Source: Gnetum montanum | Taxonomy: Eukaryota; Streptophyta; Gnetopsida; Gnetales; Gnetaceae | Direction: 5' to 3' | NCBI GenBank assembly: GCA_015680685.1 | Contig: MNCI01010159.1 | Span: forward strand, 302,906 to 366,905 | DNA: 64,000 nucleotides | Shown here: positions 1 through 10,725 of the stretch, piece by piece | Numbering within the stretch: position 1 is the stretch's first letter | Layout of the letters: each line of letters begins with the position of its first letter | The notes under the pieces: generated by a model | What the model was told of the DNA's origin: nothing | The model's database searches: none | The model's input: only the letters and a program-made list of their open reading frames with translations | Made by a program: the position numbers and the translations under genes

Positions 1-393
1 TTGCACTAGTTCAAGATATGTACAGAAAGTGGGAATAGATACTAGTGTTAGGAACAATTANAGATATGTACAGAAAGTGGGAATAGATACTAGTGTTAGG
101 AACAATTAGAACTTAGTTAGTGAATAGTTAATGTAAGTTAGTCACTTAGTTCTCTTTACCTTCCCTTATTAGCATAAGACATTAAAAAGATAAAAGCTAT
201 AAAAATTCATATACCTCAAGCTTACTTAACCATACAACCGTGACAATACAAGTAAGTTTGGGAAGACAACGATTAATTAACCTTGAGTGTTCCATTAAGG
301 CATGTAAGCACTTAGTCCTTGGAGTTTGACCGGATCGTGTGTGAAACGCTTGTATTCATATGGTTGAGTGTAGGGGTACCTTGCCACTCATCA
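1..393 (+). repeat. 3' part of a family-G LTR (plus strand)
   Basis: The segment ends in ...CCACTCATCA. Its last ~100 bases match, in inverted orientation, the LTR at 60837-61639: both carry GACCGGATCGTG and GTTGAGTGTAGGGGTACC just before the end. It interrupts the family-A LTR that resumes at 394. The rest of the element lies left of the window. Bases 14-108 contain an assembly duplication, so the true length is shorter. Confidence 0.7.
14..108. other. Assembly duplication around a single N
   Basis: Bases 14-60 and 62-108 are the same 47-base sequence, separated only by the N at 61. This is the pattern left when two overlapping contig ends are joined with a one-base gap instead of being merged. 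It is probably not biological. Confidence 0.85.
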
Positions 394-471
394 GTTATTT
401 TTTGTGTTGGTAATATTTGGATATAAAAGTTTTACACAATGCATCATTTGGTAACAAATGGCATTAGAGAA

Positions 472-1595
472 AGGTTATGTTTAAGTTGTGAAATGTTAGT
501 TAGTGGATAACCACAAAAGGTATTATTTTTCTATTTTAGTACAAATTATTTTTTTTAATGAGAGTTGTGTGTATAAGAAAGTAAAGATGTCTTGTTTTTG
601 TTTTCATTGATGAATAAAATAGATGAAAAATAAAAGAGACCAAGATGCTAGCGATATCATGATATTGAACATGTGAAGAGGGATTGCTCTATTTTTAAGA
701 GATGATGATGTTGTCTCTGGTAATGTTGTACCCTCTGGGTATGTTGCTATTGAAGAGACATATCTTGTTATGTTAGAGTATGAGCTATACGTCTCTTTTG
801 TTTCATTCAAGTTTTGCATTAGCATGTGTTATGGGTTTTTAAGATGGAATTTGTAAGTGCTAGTATAATGCTATTTCATATTATTTTGGCTTGAGAAGCC
901 CTATTCTATTAGGATATTTCATGTAGAGATGCTCATTGAATAGTTGTATACGTACCTGTGATTTTTTCTACATGTTGTGGATGGCATGACATGTTGATTG
1001 ATGAAGTTGTTCTAGCTTGGTTGAGGTTAAGTTGTGCAATGTCAATTATTGGCTGAGCACAAAAAGCATTATAGGGTGAATTATTTGCAAATTGGTTTTT
1101 ATTTTAGTGCAAATTATTTTTATTTAAGTGGAAGTTGTGTGTACAAGATAGTGAAGATGTCTTCCTTTTTCTCATTGAAAAATGAAACAGATGAAAAATA
1201 AAAGAGACCAAGATGTTGGTAGTATCATGATATTAGACATGTGAAAAAGGATTACTCTGTGTTTTAAGAGATGATGATGTTATCTTTAGTAATGTTGTAC
1301 CCTCTAGATATGTTGTTATTTAAGAAACATATCTTGTTATGTTAGAGTATGAGCTGCACATCTCTTTTATTTTGTTGATGTTTTGTGTTGGCATGTGTTA
1401 TGATTTTTTGAGATGGTATTTATTAATGTTGGTGTAATGCTATTTGATGTTGTTTTGGCTTAGAAAGCTTGGTCCATTAGGATGTTTCATGCACAGATGC
1501 TCTTCAAAAATTTGTGTAGGCACTTGTAATTTTTCTTGCATATTGTGAAAGGAATGATGTGTTGATTAATGAAGCTATTTTAGCTTAGTTTTTTT
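472..1595 (+). repeat. Tandem duplication, two ~550-bp units
   Basis: Unit 1 (about 472-1020) and unit 2 (about 1021-1595) align along their whole length. Shared landmarks include GAAAAATAAAAGAGACCAAG, ATCTTGTTATGTTAGAGTAT and TTGATTRATGAAG near each unit's end. The units have diverged by many substitutions and small indels, so the duplication is old. It forms nearly all of the internal region of the family-A element. Confidence 0.85.
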
Positions 1596-1632
1596 TTCAT
1601 AAATTTGAGTAATTTATCTTCATAGGGAATAT

Positions 1633-2067
1633 TGTTAGATATGTGAAGAAAAATCCATAGTTCAATTGTATTAGACTTCCTTTTTAATTTTAGAGTCAAT
1701 TTAGTTTTAGATTCTTTAAGTTAATGTATCTAAAACTTGTGAAAGAAAGAGAAAAGACATGTTAGAGTTGACTATGTGTGTTGAATCCATTATTGTAACT
1801 TTGATATATCTATTTAAATCCATGATGGGTTTGGTTATAAGAAATGAGTTAAGAGTGTAAAGTCTCTTATGTAAGGGTTTCTATGATAGAAGCAACTAAC
1901 TTGTAATCTTTGTAAACATCTATGTATCTTTATAGTTTTAAGATGTGAAAATGTTGCTAAGTTGCCTTTTTTTTTTATCTTCTTTATTTCACTCTTACTT
2001 CATTCTACAAGCTTTCTTTTCCTATTATTGTATTATTTTTTTGTGCTAGTAATATTTGGGTATAACA
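1633..2067 (+). repeat. Family-A LTR, 435 bp
   Basis: Starts TGTTAGATATG after the purine-rich CATAGGGAATAT and ends TATAACA. Its 3' end matches the truncated copy at 394-428 (ATTTGG-TATAA), and the bases beyond both copies match through the primer-like TTGGTAACAA. Confidence 0.65.
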
Positions 2068-3051
2068 ATTTTACACTATGCGTAATTTGGTAACAAGAAA
2101 GTACCTTATGTAGGTAGTTTCTTGCATGAAAAATTTTAATGGCTATACCTATACCTCTAGTTGGTTGTTATTCTTCAGTGCTTCTTCTAATTAGTATTGT
2201 TTGTTATTGGAATTTGGAAATGTGATAAAGTGGATATATAATTGATTCTATTTTATTGGGACGAGACTAGGATAATGATGATGATAATAAAGTGGATATA
2301 TTTATTTTATTTTCACTAGCCATAGAGGTTATTTTATAGATCTTCTTATTGTAAAATAAACCTTATTATATGATAGTCCATTAATTCCAAAGCTGTTATT
2401 TTTCAACATTTGATAATCTATTTATTTCTCAAGGAATTATAAAATCACCCTATATACTAGTAGCCAGTTAAATTCAATAGGCTTCAAATTTGAAATACAA
2501 CCCATCAAACACCAAGACTTGATAGGATAAAGGTCAATGATAAACTATGCATACAACTTCACATGTTTGGTATGTCTCTTCCATATCATTTTCTTAGTGG
2601 CTTTCATAATATGTAGTTTTTAAATTTATTTTCTTCTTCAAATGTCATTTATGTGCAATTAGATAATCTACCTAGTTTGGAACTATTTATCTTTATTATG
2701 TTGCATATGTTATTTATATTTTTTTTATTTTTGATGGGTTACCTATATTTTTTTATTCTCTTTCTTTATATAGTAGTTATGATAGTATGTATCGGTTTGT
2801 AAGACATACAAATTTGTGGTCTACACTTAAAATCATGTATTGTTACATATATTGGTATCATCTTCGATAATTTTAATAATTTTATGAAAATACTATTTTT
2901 AGGCTATTCAAATTTTAAAGTTAATAATACAAATGTTGCTAAAAAACATTTAACAAATTGTTAAACTTAGAAACTATCATTAAAAATAAGAAAAAACCTT
3001 GCTACCATGACATGATTTAGGTGGATGCTTTCATTGTATATAAATTTTCTA
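2068..3051. other. AT-rich intergenic sequence, nothing recognised
   Basis: Begins with a second copy of the family-A primer-site leader (2068-2094), then runs into AT-rich sequence with a short local duplication (AAAGTGGATATAT at ~2228 and ~2290). I see no coding frame or repeat family here. Confidence 0.5.
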
Positions 3052-3550
3052 TGACATCATGTTCTTGGATGTCAATGAATTTGATTATTCACTGTGTAGA
3101 ATTATTGTTTAATGTGAAAATAATCTAAATTATACATTTAGATATAAAAATAATGGCATGAGAATGAAATAGAAAAGGAAATAAATAGTAGAACTTTATG
3201 AATGAAATTTATTTAAATATATTATCAACAACCCAAGATTATCTTCTAGTAACACTTAAGAACTTTAGAGATAATCTAGCACTACTACCATGGTTAGGCC
3301 ATAAAACCAAAGGGGTTATCAATCTCTTCTTATCCTACTTTACTCGACTTTCTTCACTCGCCAATCTAGCTATGCAACTCCATGCTTGGTATAACCTTAA
3401 AGCCTCGACCTTAAATGTCATAAGTCAAATCCATTCCCAAGGGATACCATCAATAGTTATAACTCCTCATAATAAGGCAACCTTTATTTTGAAGTTTAAT
3501 TACACTATTAATGATATAATTCCACTCTTAATAAGGGATGGGATGTTACA
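3052..3550 (+). repeat. Solo LTR, family C (copy 1)
   Basis: Homologous over ~500 bp to 36530-37030. It starts at a decayed TGTCACATC-like end and ends GGGATGTTACA. It has a TATA-like box (AAATAAATAG near 3182), and the flanks are TTCTA (3047-3051) and CTCTA (3551-3555), a probable 5-bp target duplication with one change. The open frame at 3198-3602 has a shorter homologue in the other copy, but it lies inside the LTR and is probably not a gene. Confidence 0.65.
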
Positions 3551-3739
3551 CTCTACCCCCTTAAGAAATCGACAAGTCCTTAAGCTTATCTTCTATATCT
3601 AGCTACTTTGAAATTACATCCTCATTACATTCTGCATTTTAATTTCACTATTATTCTCATTAACATCTACAAATAATAACTACATATTAATCTCCTAATA
3701 ATATTTATTAGTAAAAATATTAATTAATTAATTATTATC

Positions 3740-5300
3740 ATGACAATAAAAAGGTTGAGGATATGTGTTAAGGTTAGTGAGGATGAAAAACTTGTGTATC
3801 ATCACATAGATTTTAATATATTAGGACATTTGACATATGGTACTTCATGGGCTCCAAATAATAATGTCTCTAGATACATTTTGGTATACACACTATCTAT
3901 CTCTTCATCAATATACCTTCTAGGGAGAGGTGGTAATTAGGTTCACAAGTTATATTAGTTAAAATATACTTAAAATAAGGATCTTCCTTTATTTGCTCTT
4001 TGATCTCTTCTTTCATATGAGTTTTCACAACATTATTCATTAGATTCCACAGCTAACTAAGAAGGTTAGCTACTATATTTTGATTTTCTACAATATACTT
4101 AATCTCAAAATCATATTTGACAAGTAATTCCATTGACATGCAATATCTTGTATTCAAGATGGATTATCTTTATAGATCTTGTAGACTCTTATGATTAGAT
4201 TTTTATACAAATATTTTTTTACAAACATAATGTCTCTAAGTCTTAAAGCATGAACAATTGCTAGTAATTCTAGATCATGAGTTGGACAATTTACCTTAGC
4301 TCCTCGTAATTTATGATAACTACATCAATTCCTACTCCACAAGCATTCATAGATACTTTGAAGAGTAATTATTCATCTAGATTCCTAAAATAGGCTTAAT
4401 TGTTAACAACATCTTCAATCTTAGATAAGCTTCCTTGTATCTTTCATTAAACTTAAACACATGTTTTTCTTGCAAGAGATTAGTCAAAGGAACTACCAAA
4501 TTATAATAACATTTAATAAAACATCAATAAAAACTTGTTAAACCTAGAAAATTGCAAACTTCTCTAGCTTCCTTAAGTTCTAGTCATTCTTAGACTACGC
4601 TAACTTTAGATGGGTCTACTTGTAATCCTTTATGAGATACAATATGATTCAATTATGATACTTCTTTCTCAAAGAGTTCACATGTACTTAGTTTTATCTT
4701 TAACTTGTATTTCTTAAGAAATTTCATAGTAATTTTCAAATGGTTAACATGTTCTTCCCTTAACTTGGAATAAATAAGTATATAATCCATAAATATGAAA
4801 ATAAATTTTTTAAGATATTTCCAAAAGTTATTATTCATCAATGCCATAAACACTTTAAGTACATTGGTAAATTCGAATGACATCACCACAAATTTGTAGA
4901 ATATGTATCTAGTTCTACTTGTAGTATTCTCTATATCTTTTTCTTTAATCCGTATCTAATGATAATATAATTTTAAGTCAATCTTAAAAAAATAACATGG
5001 TTTAATAAGTTGATCAAATAGGTCATCAATCCTAGGCAAAGGATAGGTATTCTTAATCCTTATTTGTTTAATGCCCTATAATCGATGCATAACCTTAAGG
5101 TACCATCTTTCTTCTTGATGAATAGGACTAATGCTCCCCAAGATAAGACACTAGGATTAATCATTACTTCTAATAATTGATCTAATTATACCTTTGATTC
5201 TCTTAGTTTTGAAGTAGAAACTTACATAGGGCTTTTGAAGCTAGTTGTGTACTAGGAAAAATGTTAATAACATGTTTGATAATTTTTTTGGGTGGTATCT
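3740..5300 (-). pseudogene. Degenerate gypsy pol: RT, RNase H, start of integrase
   Basis: The clearest part is 4653-4889 (minus), an RT segment with FIFMDYILIYSK in place of the usual F-DDILIYSK catalytic box; the first catalytic Asp is kept and the second is changed to Tyr. Just upstream lie KIDLKLYYHQIRI and the TRYxxYxF block typical of Ty3/gypsy RT. Towards 3940 the RNase H/connection reads MKEEIKEQIKEDPYFKYIL. At 3740-3910 a decayed integrase H2C2-type zinc region (EGILMK...IVCIPKCI) is visible. Stops and frameshifts throughout exclude function. The direct neighbour is the protease at 5595-5867. Sequence left of 3735 is unrelated, so the core and LTR were lost by truncation. Confidence 0.75.
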
Positions 5301-5594
5301 CTTTAGTTTGATCAAATACCTAATTCTCATACTCTTTAAGTTCTTTTGGGATCTCAATGTCAAAAAGATTTTGGGGTTGAGTTGCTTTTACAATGAACAT
5401 AATAGCATCTTTCTTGACTAATCTCTTAGTTTGCTTAATGGTTATAGTATGAATTTTCTTTACTATTCATACCCTCTTTAGAAGCCTAACTCCATTAGTA
5501 GTTGGCACTTTTAAGACACAAATTCCAAAATGGGTGGTAACATTAAATTTTTGTAGGAAATACATTCCTAAGATTGCATCAATGTCTTCTAATT

Positions 5595-5867
5595 CTAATT
5601 CAAAAAATTCATCAATAAAGGAAATATCTTGAAGGATAAAGTTAATTTCTCCATACCTTGTATGTTTGCAAGTTCTACTTTACTAACTTTCTTGGAAGGT
5701 AAGAATAAACTTAATGACTTAACTAAATTTGGTGAAATAAAAGTATCACTTGCTCCAGTATCAATAAGAAATTTAACTTTTTGACTTTTAATTAATCCTT
5801 CAAAAATGAGTAAGGAAAATTGAAATTTTATCAAATCTAACTTAGTTGATGTTGAAATTTTCTTCAC
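5595..5867 (-). pseudogene. Retrotransposon aspartic protease fragment
   Basis: A 90-residue open frame holds the retroviral-type protease signature VKFLIDTGASDTFISP near residues 31-46, with the catalytic D-T-G intact. It lies directly upstream, in minus-strand order, of the RT domain. The downstream flap region (KVELANIQGMEKLTLSF) also fits the gypsy family. The frame opens and closes by accident of decay; the ATG used is internal to the original polyprotein. It would have processed Gag-Pol. Confidence 0.8.
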
Positions 5868-5879
5868 TATAGTTTTGGT

Positions 5880-7185
5880 AGTGGTTTAACCTTTTTCTTT
5901 AGCCACATTGATGTTGGGTTTTTAATTTTTTTTATTGTTACTGTAGGCAAAAGAATTTTTGACAATACCACTTAAAGTGATCATTATTGTAGGAAAAGCA
6001 TCCAAATCAAGTATTTTTTATTGGGTATCTCTTCCATATTTGCTTATTAGATTGTTATAGTTCATACTTGATTTGATTCTTTGTAATTTTTAGTAATTCT
6101 ATAGGCTTCATCCACTATTTATGGATTATGGACATGTGTTTGGGGGTGTAATTGATCATGTAGTCTGCTAATAAGCTTTGAAGCTAATTCAACTTCATCT
6201 TAAAGACTTACATACCTAGACAGATCACAGAATTCCTTATAATAATCATCCACAAATCATTGATCTAATCTCAATGAGTTGAACTACATCTTATGCTTCA
6301 TAAGGAAGGAATTTGGTATGAATTTTTATTCCAAATCTTTGTAGAAGTTAATCTAGTTTGTAATTAATTCTTAAGATCTTTATGCATTTCACCATGTTGT
6401 AGGAAGTCCTCTGGAGTATATAAATGCCACCTCTAAATATTCCTAACTCAATAAATTCAACATGTCAAAATAATTCCTCATAGTATTAAGCCAAATCTTT
6501 CATCTTAGCACTAGATCCTATGGAGCCAACATAATGGTCAAGTTTTACCTTCTTACAATGAATCTAGGTTAAGGATTCTCTAGGTGAATTTTGCTAATTT
6601 TAATAAAATTCCTCTTGTAGTTCTAATATATGTCCTTGTAATGGAATCTCAACATCTTGATGTCCAATAGGTGGGGATTAGTCTTGACAATAATCTTTAG
6701 GTAGAAATTGATCTTGGTACTAATCTTGAGGTTGAACTTGATCTTAGTAATAATTACTAGGTGGAAATTGATTTTTGTTATGATCCCTAGATGGGTGTTG
6801 ATTGGGATTATAGTCTTTAGGTATATGCTGATTTTGATTAGAAGGTTGGATCAAATGGTTAATCAATTGTTTGATGGAATTCATAAAAGAATCCATCTTT
6901 CCTTAAACTTCAGATCATTTTCCTTTTGAACTATGGGACAATTTCCTAATCTATTATCACATATCTTGCATGTTTTTTTAAACCCTTGGTTTGATTGGTG
7001 GAGCTTCTTTTGCATGCCTATAATCTTATTAATCTATTATTCAAGAGCATCCATTTGATCATTGACTTAAGACTCCATCATTCTCTGATGCATTCTTTGA
7101 ATTCCAAACATTGATAGATCAAAGAGATAAGATAGTATGATTGTCCATTAGCCTCCATGATCCTTTTTATGAGTTTTGGGGGTGG
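5880..7185 (-). pseudogene. Degenerate gag of the minus-strand gypsy element
   Basis: The position upstream of the protease and a zinc-knuckle-like CFSYNNDHFKWYC near 5950-6000 identify gag. The second cysteine is Tyr and the spacing is one residue short of C-X2-C-X4-H-X4-C. A plausible start is MEANGQSYY near 7160, after which the frame shifts. Plus-strand open frames here (for example 6708-6929) are repetitive shadows of a Q/N-rich gag linker. Confidence 0.5.
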
Positions 7186-7484
7186 TAAATTAGTTTTGGA
7201 AGGGTTAGAACTGCTCTAAAATGAGTTCTCTCTCTAGGTCCTCCCATCAAGGCTTAACTAGTCTTAAAGAATTCAAATGTACTAAAATACCTAATTTTTG
7301 GGACTTAAATCAACCTTTTCCTATTTTGAAATAACAAAAGAATGTCTTTAAAACCTAAATTTTGGGCTTATGTAGGTCGAATCTAATTGTTCCATTATGT
7401 CCAAAAGATCCAAATCTATTAGAAACAACTCTTGTTTTATTGAAATTGAACACTAGATTAAAAAAAATTATGGTAATTTAAAGT

Positions 7485-8073
7485 TGCAAAAAATTTCATA
7501 CTTTTTGAGACTTCTTAAGAGATCACCCATCCTAATACTACACTAGGACAAGCATGATTAATTATATAATTTTTATTTAAATTGTTGTCAACGAATCAAT
7601 TTAACTTTTTTTGTTTAAATTCTTTTGCTTTTTCATATTTGAAAATTTTTACCCTAAAAATTAAATTTAAATGTCATAATTTTAACATTTTTATGAAATT
7701 CTCATCAATTGATGAAAAATTTGAAATTTTCTATCAATTGATAAAAATGTTTTCCATTGGTTATAATTGTCAAAGGAGGAAAGAACCTGTGGTGTGAATG
7801 GTCACTAGGGGAGGTAGAATCTTGTGACATCAATGATGATGTTAGCCACTACGAATTGCTAAAAATCCTAGTGGATTTTTTTTAGTGTAGGTGGAGGTAG
7901 TGCACTAGTGAAGAGGACCATGGTGGCACATGATGGGTAAAACAGTAGCGGGAATTGCTAGCAAAGTAGCAGTGGTAACAAATGATAGCATAGGATATCA
8001 CATGATAATGTAGGAGGGATTTTTTTCTGGATTGATTGTACTACAACGAGGCTATGTGGCCCTAGATAGGCCT
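7485..8073 (-). mobile_element. Family-B element B3, right-hand internal fragment
   Basis: Minus-strand sequence homologous to the middle of B1 and B2, including the 5S-like segment. It is separated from its other part (33728-34225) by the insertion of B1 at 8074. It is truncated at ~7485, next to the gypsy element, so no CCR4-like part is visible in this copy. Confidence 0.6.
7491..7605 (-). repeat. 5S rRNA-derived segment in B3
   Basis: On the minus strand it reads AATTAATCATGCTTG, then GTAGTATTAGGATGGGTGA, then CTTAAGAAGTC. This is a decayed match to the plant 5S 3' half (AAGCGTGCTTGGGCGAGAGT, AGTACTAGGATGGGTGACC, GGAAGTCC). It sits at the position equivalent to the copies in B1 and B2. 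It is not a functional 5S gene. Confidence 0.7.
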
Positions 8074-8647
8074 TGTCATGTCTCCATTCCCAAATGATGC
8101 TCCTACATAAACAAGATGGTGACTCTTCATAACAAGTGTTATTGTTATTATAACAAGACCTGAAAAGGGTAGTTGTAATTAATGCTTGAAAGGATGCATT
8201 GTAATAATGGACATATCTCTTAAGGTAATCTTTGGGGTTTGACCTAAGGCATTTATACCCAAGCTTAGAGGCCATGCTAACATGGAGTGGCAAAGCTAGT
8301 ACATGTAAGTCATAAGAGTTAGGTGAAGTAAAATAGAAAGTGGACTGGCCATCCCTTTTGGTTGGGTTATAGGCCTAACCATGGTGGTAGTGCTAGATTG
8401 CCTCTAACGGATAGATGCCAAAGGAAGAAAACCCCAAGGAACACTCTTAGAGCACGATCTGGATATGCTATTCCATATCAATAAAGCATTTTTTTCTTTT
8501 TCTTTCTACATTTTCCCTATTATTTCCTTCATACATAATGTCAAATATTACCTATATTTGATGTTTGGTATATTTTCTTCTTATGCATAATGTCTAATAT
8601 AATGTATATTTGATGTTTTCCATGACATCTAGGAATGGGATGCCACA
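8074..8647 (+). repeat. B1 5' LTR, 574 bp
   Basis: TGTCATGTC...GGGATGCCACA. The homologous LTRs are 13033-13231 + 33353-33727, 44448-44744 (internally deleted) and 49232-49806. It contains paired CATAATGTC-AATAT-ATATTTGATG motifs near its 3' end. Confidence 0.85.
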
Positions 8648-8649
8648 AT

Positions 8650-8661
8650 TGGTATCAGAGT
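8650..8661 (+). other. Primer-binding site of B1
   Basis: TGGTATCAGAGT, two bases after the LTR end. It matches the plant retrotransposon primer site complementary to initiator methionine tRNA. The B2 equivalent (TAGTATAAGAGC, 44747) is decayed. Confidence 0.85.
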
Positions 8662-8690
8662 AAACCACGAACCAAGGATCATTTAGAACC

Positions 8691-8956
8691 ATGGGTTGAC
8701 TACAAAATGAACCTAATGATGAACCTTAAAGCCATAACATAGGGAAAGCCATTGATCATCATCAGATGCATCATATTTCTAAGATGTAAGTCAAAAGATA
8801 CCTTTCCATTGATTTCACAAACAATGGATCAGGCATCTAGATCCTAGCAACCAATAAAATTCTTTCATGGATATCATTAACCAATGAAGATCTCACACCT
8901 CATCAAGATTCATCAATTACAAGAGATGTTGGTAAAAAAATGATACACCAGTCTAG
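8691..8956 (+). pseudogene. Leader exon of the family-B gene, B1 copy
   Basis: An ATG just after the primer site opens a frame that runs, apart from three C-to-T-type stops, to a consensus donor (AG|GTAACTC) at 8957. The frame is conserved in B2 (44788-45068): both encode EPNDEP, then IDHHQMHHI, then RYLSIDF. No known domain was recognised. It could be a gag leader or the N-terminus of the captured gene. It would be joined by splicing to a downstream exon, possibly the CCR4-like region. That joining is inference. Confidence 0.5.
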
Positions 8957-9819
8957 GTAACTCTTACCCATCTTAATACTATAATTATTAATTGATTAGG
9001 TTCATTTTTATATTTCTTTCAAGAAATTTGGTAACCTTGACTTGAATTTTATTTATTTATGGTTGAAATTCACTATCGAAGTAATCTAGAAGATTTCAAG
9101 TTATCATATGTTAGCATAGAAATGTTAGTTTAGCAATATAGGCTAGTTTAATTCTTGAAAAATTAACTTCATTTTTGACCGCTAAGACTAGGTCCAACAC
9201 ATAGTACTCATCGAGACAATTCCAATGGTACAAATTTCATCTTGATCGAACTTACAATTCGAAAGATATTGATGTTTAAAGTTTCTCATTATATTATTAA
9301 ATTATTAAAATTATTCATTTATTATTTTAAAAAATAAATAAAAAATTATTAATTTATTAAATAATACTAATAAGAAGAACAAAGAGAGAGAGAAGGAGGT
9401 GGAGAGTGGAAGGTCATGGGTTCAAACCCAAGCCCACTCCCCTCCCGAGTTTTATTAATATATATATATATATACATAATAAATAATAAAATAAAATAAA
9501 ATAAAAAAAATTTGGCTTCATCAACCTGTAAGGGCTATGCAGGCCCTATAGGCTGTGTTGGCACTAACAAGGCTGCTATAGTGCATAGGCCACCTACATC
9601 TCTCACCACGCCATGTCTCTCTACCATCATTGTCTACTAGCTACCACATGCCTTGTCACCTATCATAGGCTACATTGATATGCACTTGCCACCATTTTCC
9701 AACCATCACATGTGCCCTATCATTCCATAGCCGCACCACTCTACTGTTGTTCTTCTATGTGCCATACTCTGCTAGGTTTTTTGCTTGCTTGTGCACGTGC
9801 TTGGCCACCTTCAACATCA
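8957..9819 (+). other. B1 internal non-coding, AT-rich, with (TA)n
   Basis: Follows the putative splice donor. It contains an A/T-rich stretch, a short (TA)n at 9457-9474 and, from ~9520, the start of a C/G-richer block with the TATGCAGGCCCTATAGG type of repeat. No coding frame seen. Confidence 0.5.
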
Positions 9820-10090
9820 TCAATAATCACCTCTTATGCTCTTAATCATCACCTCCCATGTTGTAGATCATTGTCTCTCATGCCACCAATCATTGCTTCC
9901 CCTGTTGCTGATCATCACCTTCCCTACTGTAAATCATCACCCTTGCACCATTGATCATTACCTCCCCTATTGCCCATGTTGCTGATCATTGCCTCTCGTG
10001 TCACCAATCATTGCCTCTCCTATTATTGATCATCACCTCTTGCATCATCGATCATTGCCTCCCCTGTTGTTGATCATTGCCTCCTCCTTT
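9820..10090 (+). repeat. Minisatellite in B1, GATCATTGCCTCCCC type
   Basis: About ten imperfect units of ~24-27 bases built on GATCATTGCCTCCCCTRTTG. Open frames across it are by-products of the repeat. The equivalent place in B2 is occupied by a different (45-bp) array. Confidence 0.75.
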
Positions 10091-10139
10091 AGCACTAGGG
10101 AAACCCTCATTGCTAATGTAGACCCTATTGATGCACCAT

Positions 10140-10300
10140 GATGACCTTGTTTGGGGATACATAGACCATGAGGAGGGTTGCGTGAGCCCTAGGGAGGGCC
10201 ATGAAAACCCTAGAGAAGACTACGCAAGCCCTAAGAAAGGCCACATGAGCCCCAAAAAGGGGCCATGTAGGCCCATGTAAGGGCTAATCTAGGCTATGCA
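10140..10300 (+). repeat. Minisatellite in B1, GCC-ATGTAGGCCC type
   Basis: Imperfect units of ~27-30 bases (GGCCACATGAGCCCCAAAAA and similar). The same unit is more extended in B2 at 46190-46525. Confidence 0.7.
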
Positions 10301-10622
10301 GGCCATACTACATATCTCTTTCCACACTACATATCTCTTTCCACTCGTCCTTGCTACAAGCCATCATCCTTGGCCAAAAATGCTACACCATCGTCACCTC
10401 CAGACGTGCCCAGCCTGGCCACCAACATCATCTAGTAGCCATCCAAGCCACCATTGGTGCACCACCACAACATTGCTGTTATTGGCATGAGATAGAAAAT
10501 TCTCCATCATCTAACAAAAAATTTTGAATTGCTTTTCAACTAGCAGAAAAATTGAAATTTCCATTATCAAACCATTAATTTAAATTAGAAATGTGTGAAA
10601 GTAAGTTTCAAAATTTGAATTT

Positions 10623-10725
10623 GATGCTCTGGTAACAACAAGAATAAAAATTTTATAATTAAGCATGCTCACTCTAGAGTAGTACTAGGATGGGTGACCC
10701 CTTCGGAAGTCTTAGTTTTCATGCC
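10623..10725 (+). repeat. 5S rRNA-derived segment in B1
   Basis: The 3' half reads AATTAAGCATGCTCACTCTA, then GAGTAGTACTAGGATGGG, then TGACCCCTTCGGAAGTC. This matches the plant 5S rRNA internal promoter region (A box, intermediate element, C box) closely. The 5' half (from GATGC at 10623) is only loosely similar. Whether RNA polymerase III still uses it is unknown. The copies in B2 (46888-46990) and B3 (7491-7605) show it belongs to the element, as in Cassandra-type retrotransposons. There, however, the 5S part lies in the LTR; here it is internal. Confidence 0.85.

Larger units (their letters stand above)
394..2067 (+). mobile_element. Small copia-like non-autonomous LTR element (family A)
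   Basis: The right end of a 5' LTR (394-428) is followed by a primer-site-like TTGGTAACAA (448-457), a 1.2-kb internal region, a weak purine tract (CATAGGGAATA) and a full LTR at 1633-2067. No gag or pol coding is visible. The 5' LTR is truncated by the family-G insertion. After 2067 the sequence again reads TTTTACACTATG...TTGGTAACAAG, as it does after the first LTR. This suggests a tandem LTR-internal-LTR-internal structure from unequal recombination. Confidence 0.6.
3735..7200 (-). mobile_element. Truncated Ty3/gypsy chromovirus-like element
   Basis: In minus-strand order the element has gag (to ~5900), an aspartic protease (5867-5595), RT, RNase H and the integrase zinc region (to ~3740). 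The integrase catalytic core and 3' LTR are missing. All domains carry stops and frameshifts. The 5' side (7200-7485) may be leader or LTR, but no pair could be found, so the outer limits are approximate. No lineage was assigned beyond chromovirus-like. Confidence 0.75.

Noticed and set aside
3198-3602. 134-residue open frame as a hypothetical gene
   Set aside because: It lies within a repeated LTR (family C). The other copy has only a shorter, diverged frame and no protein-like conservation was visible.
10623-10725. A functional 5S rRNA gene
   Set aside because: The 5' half is not conserved, the sequence is shortened and mutated, and the copies lie in transposons; no tandem 5S array.
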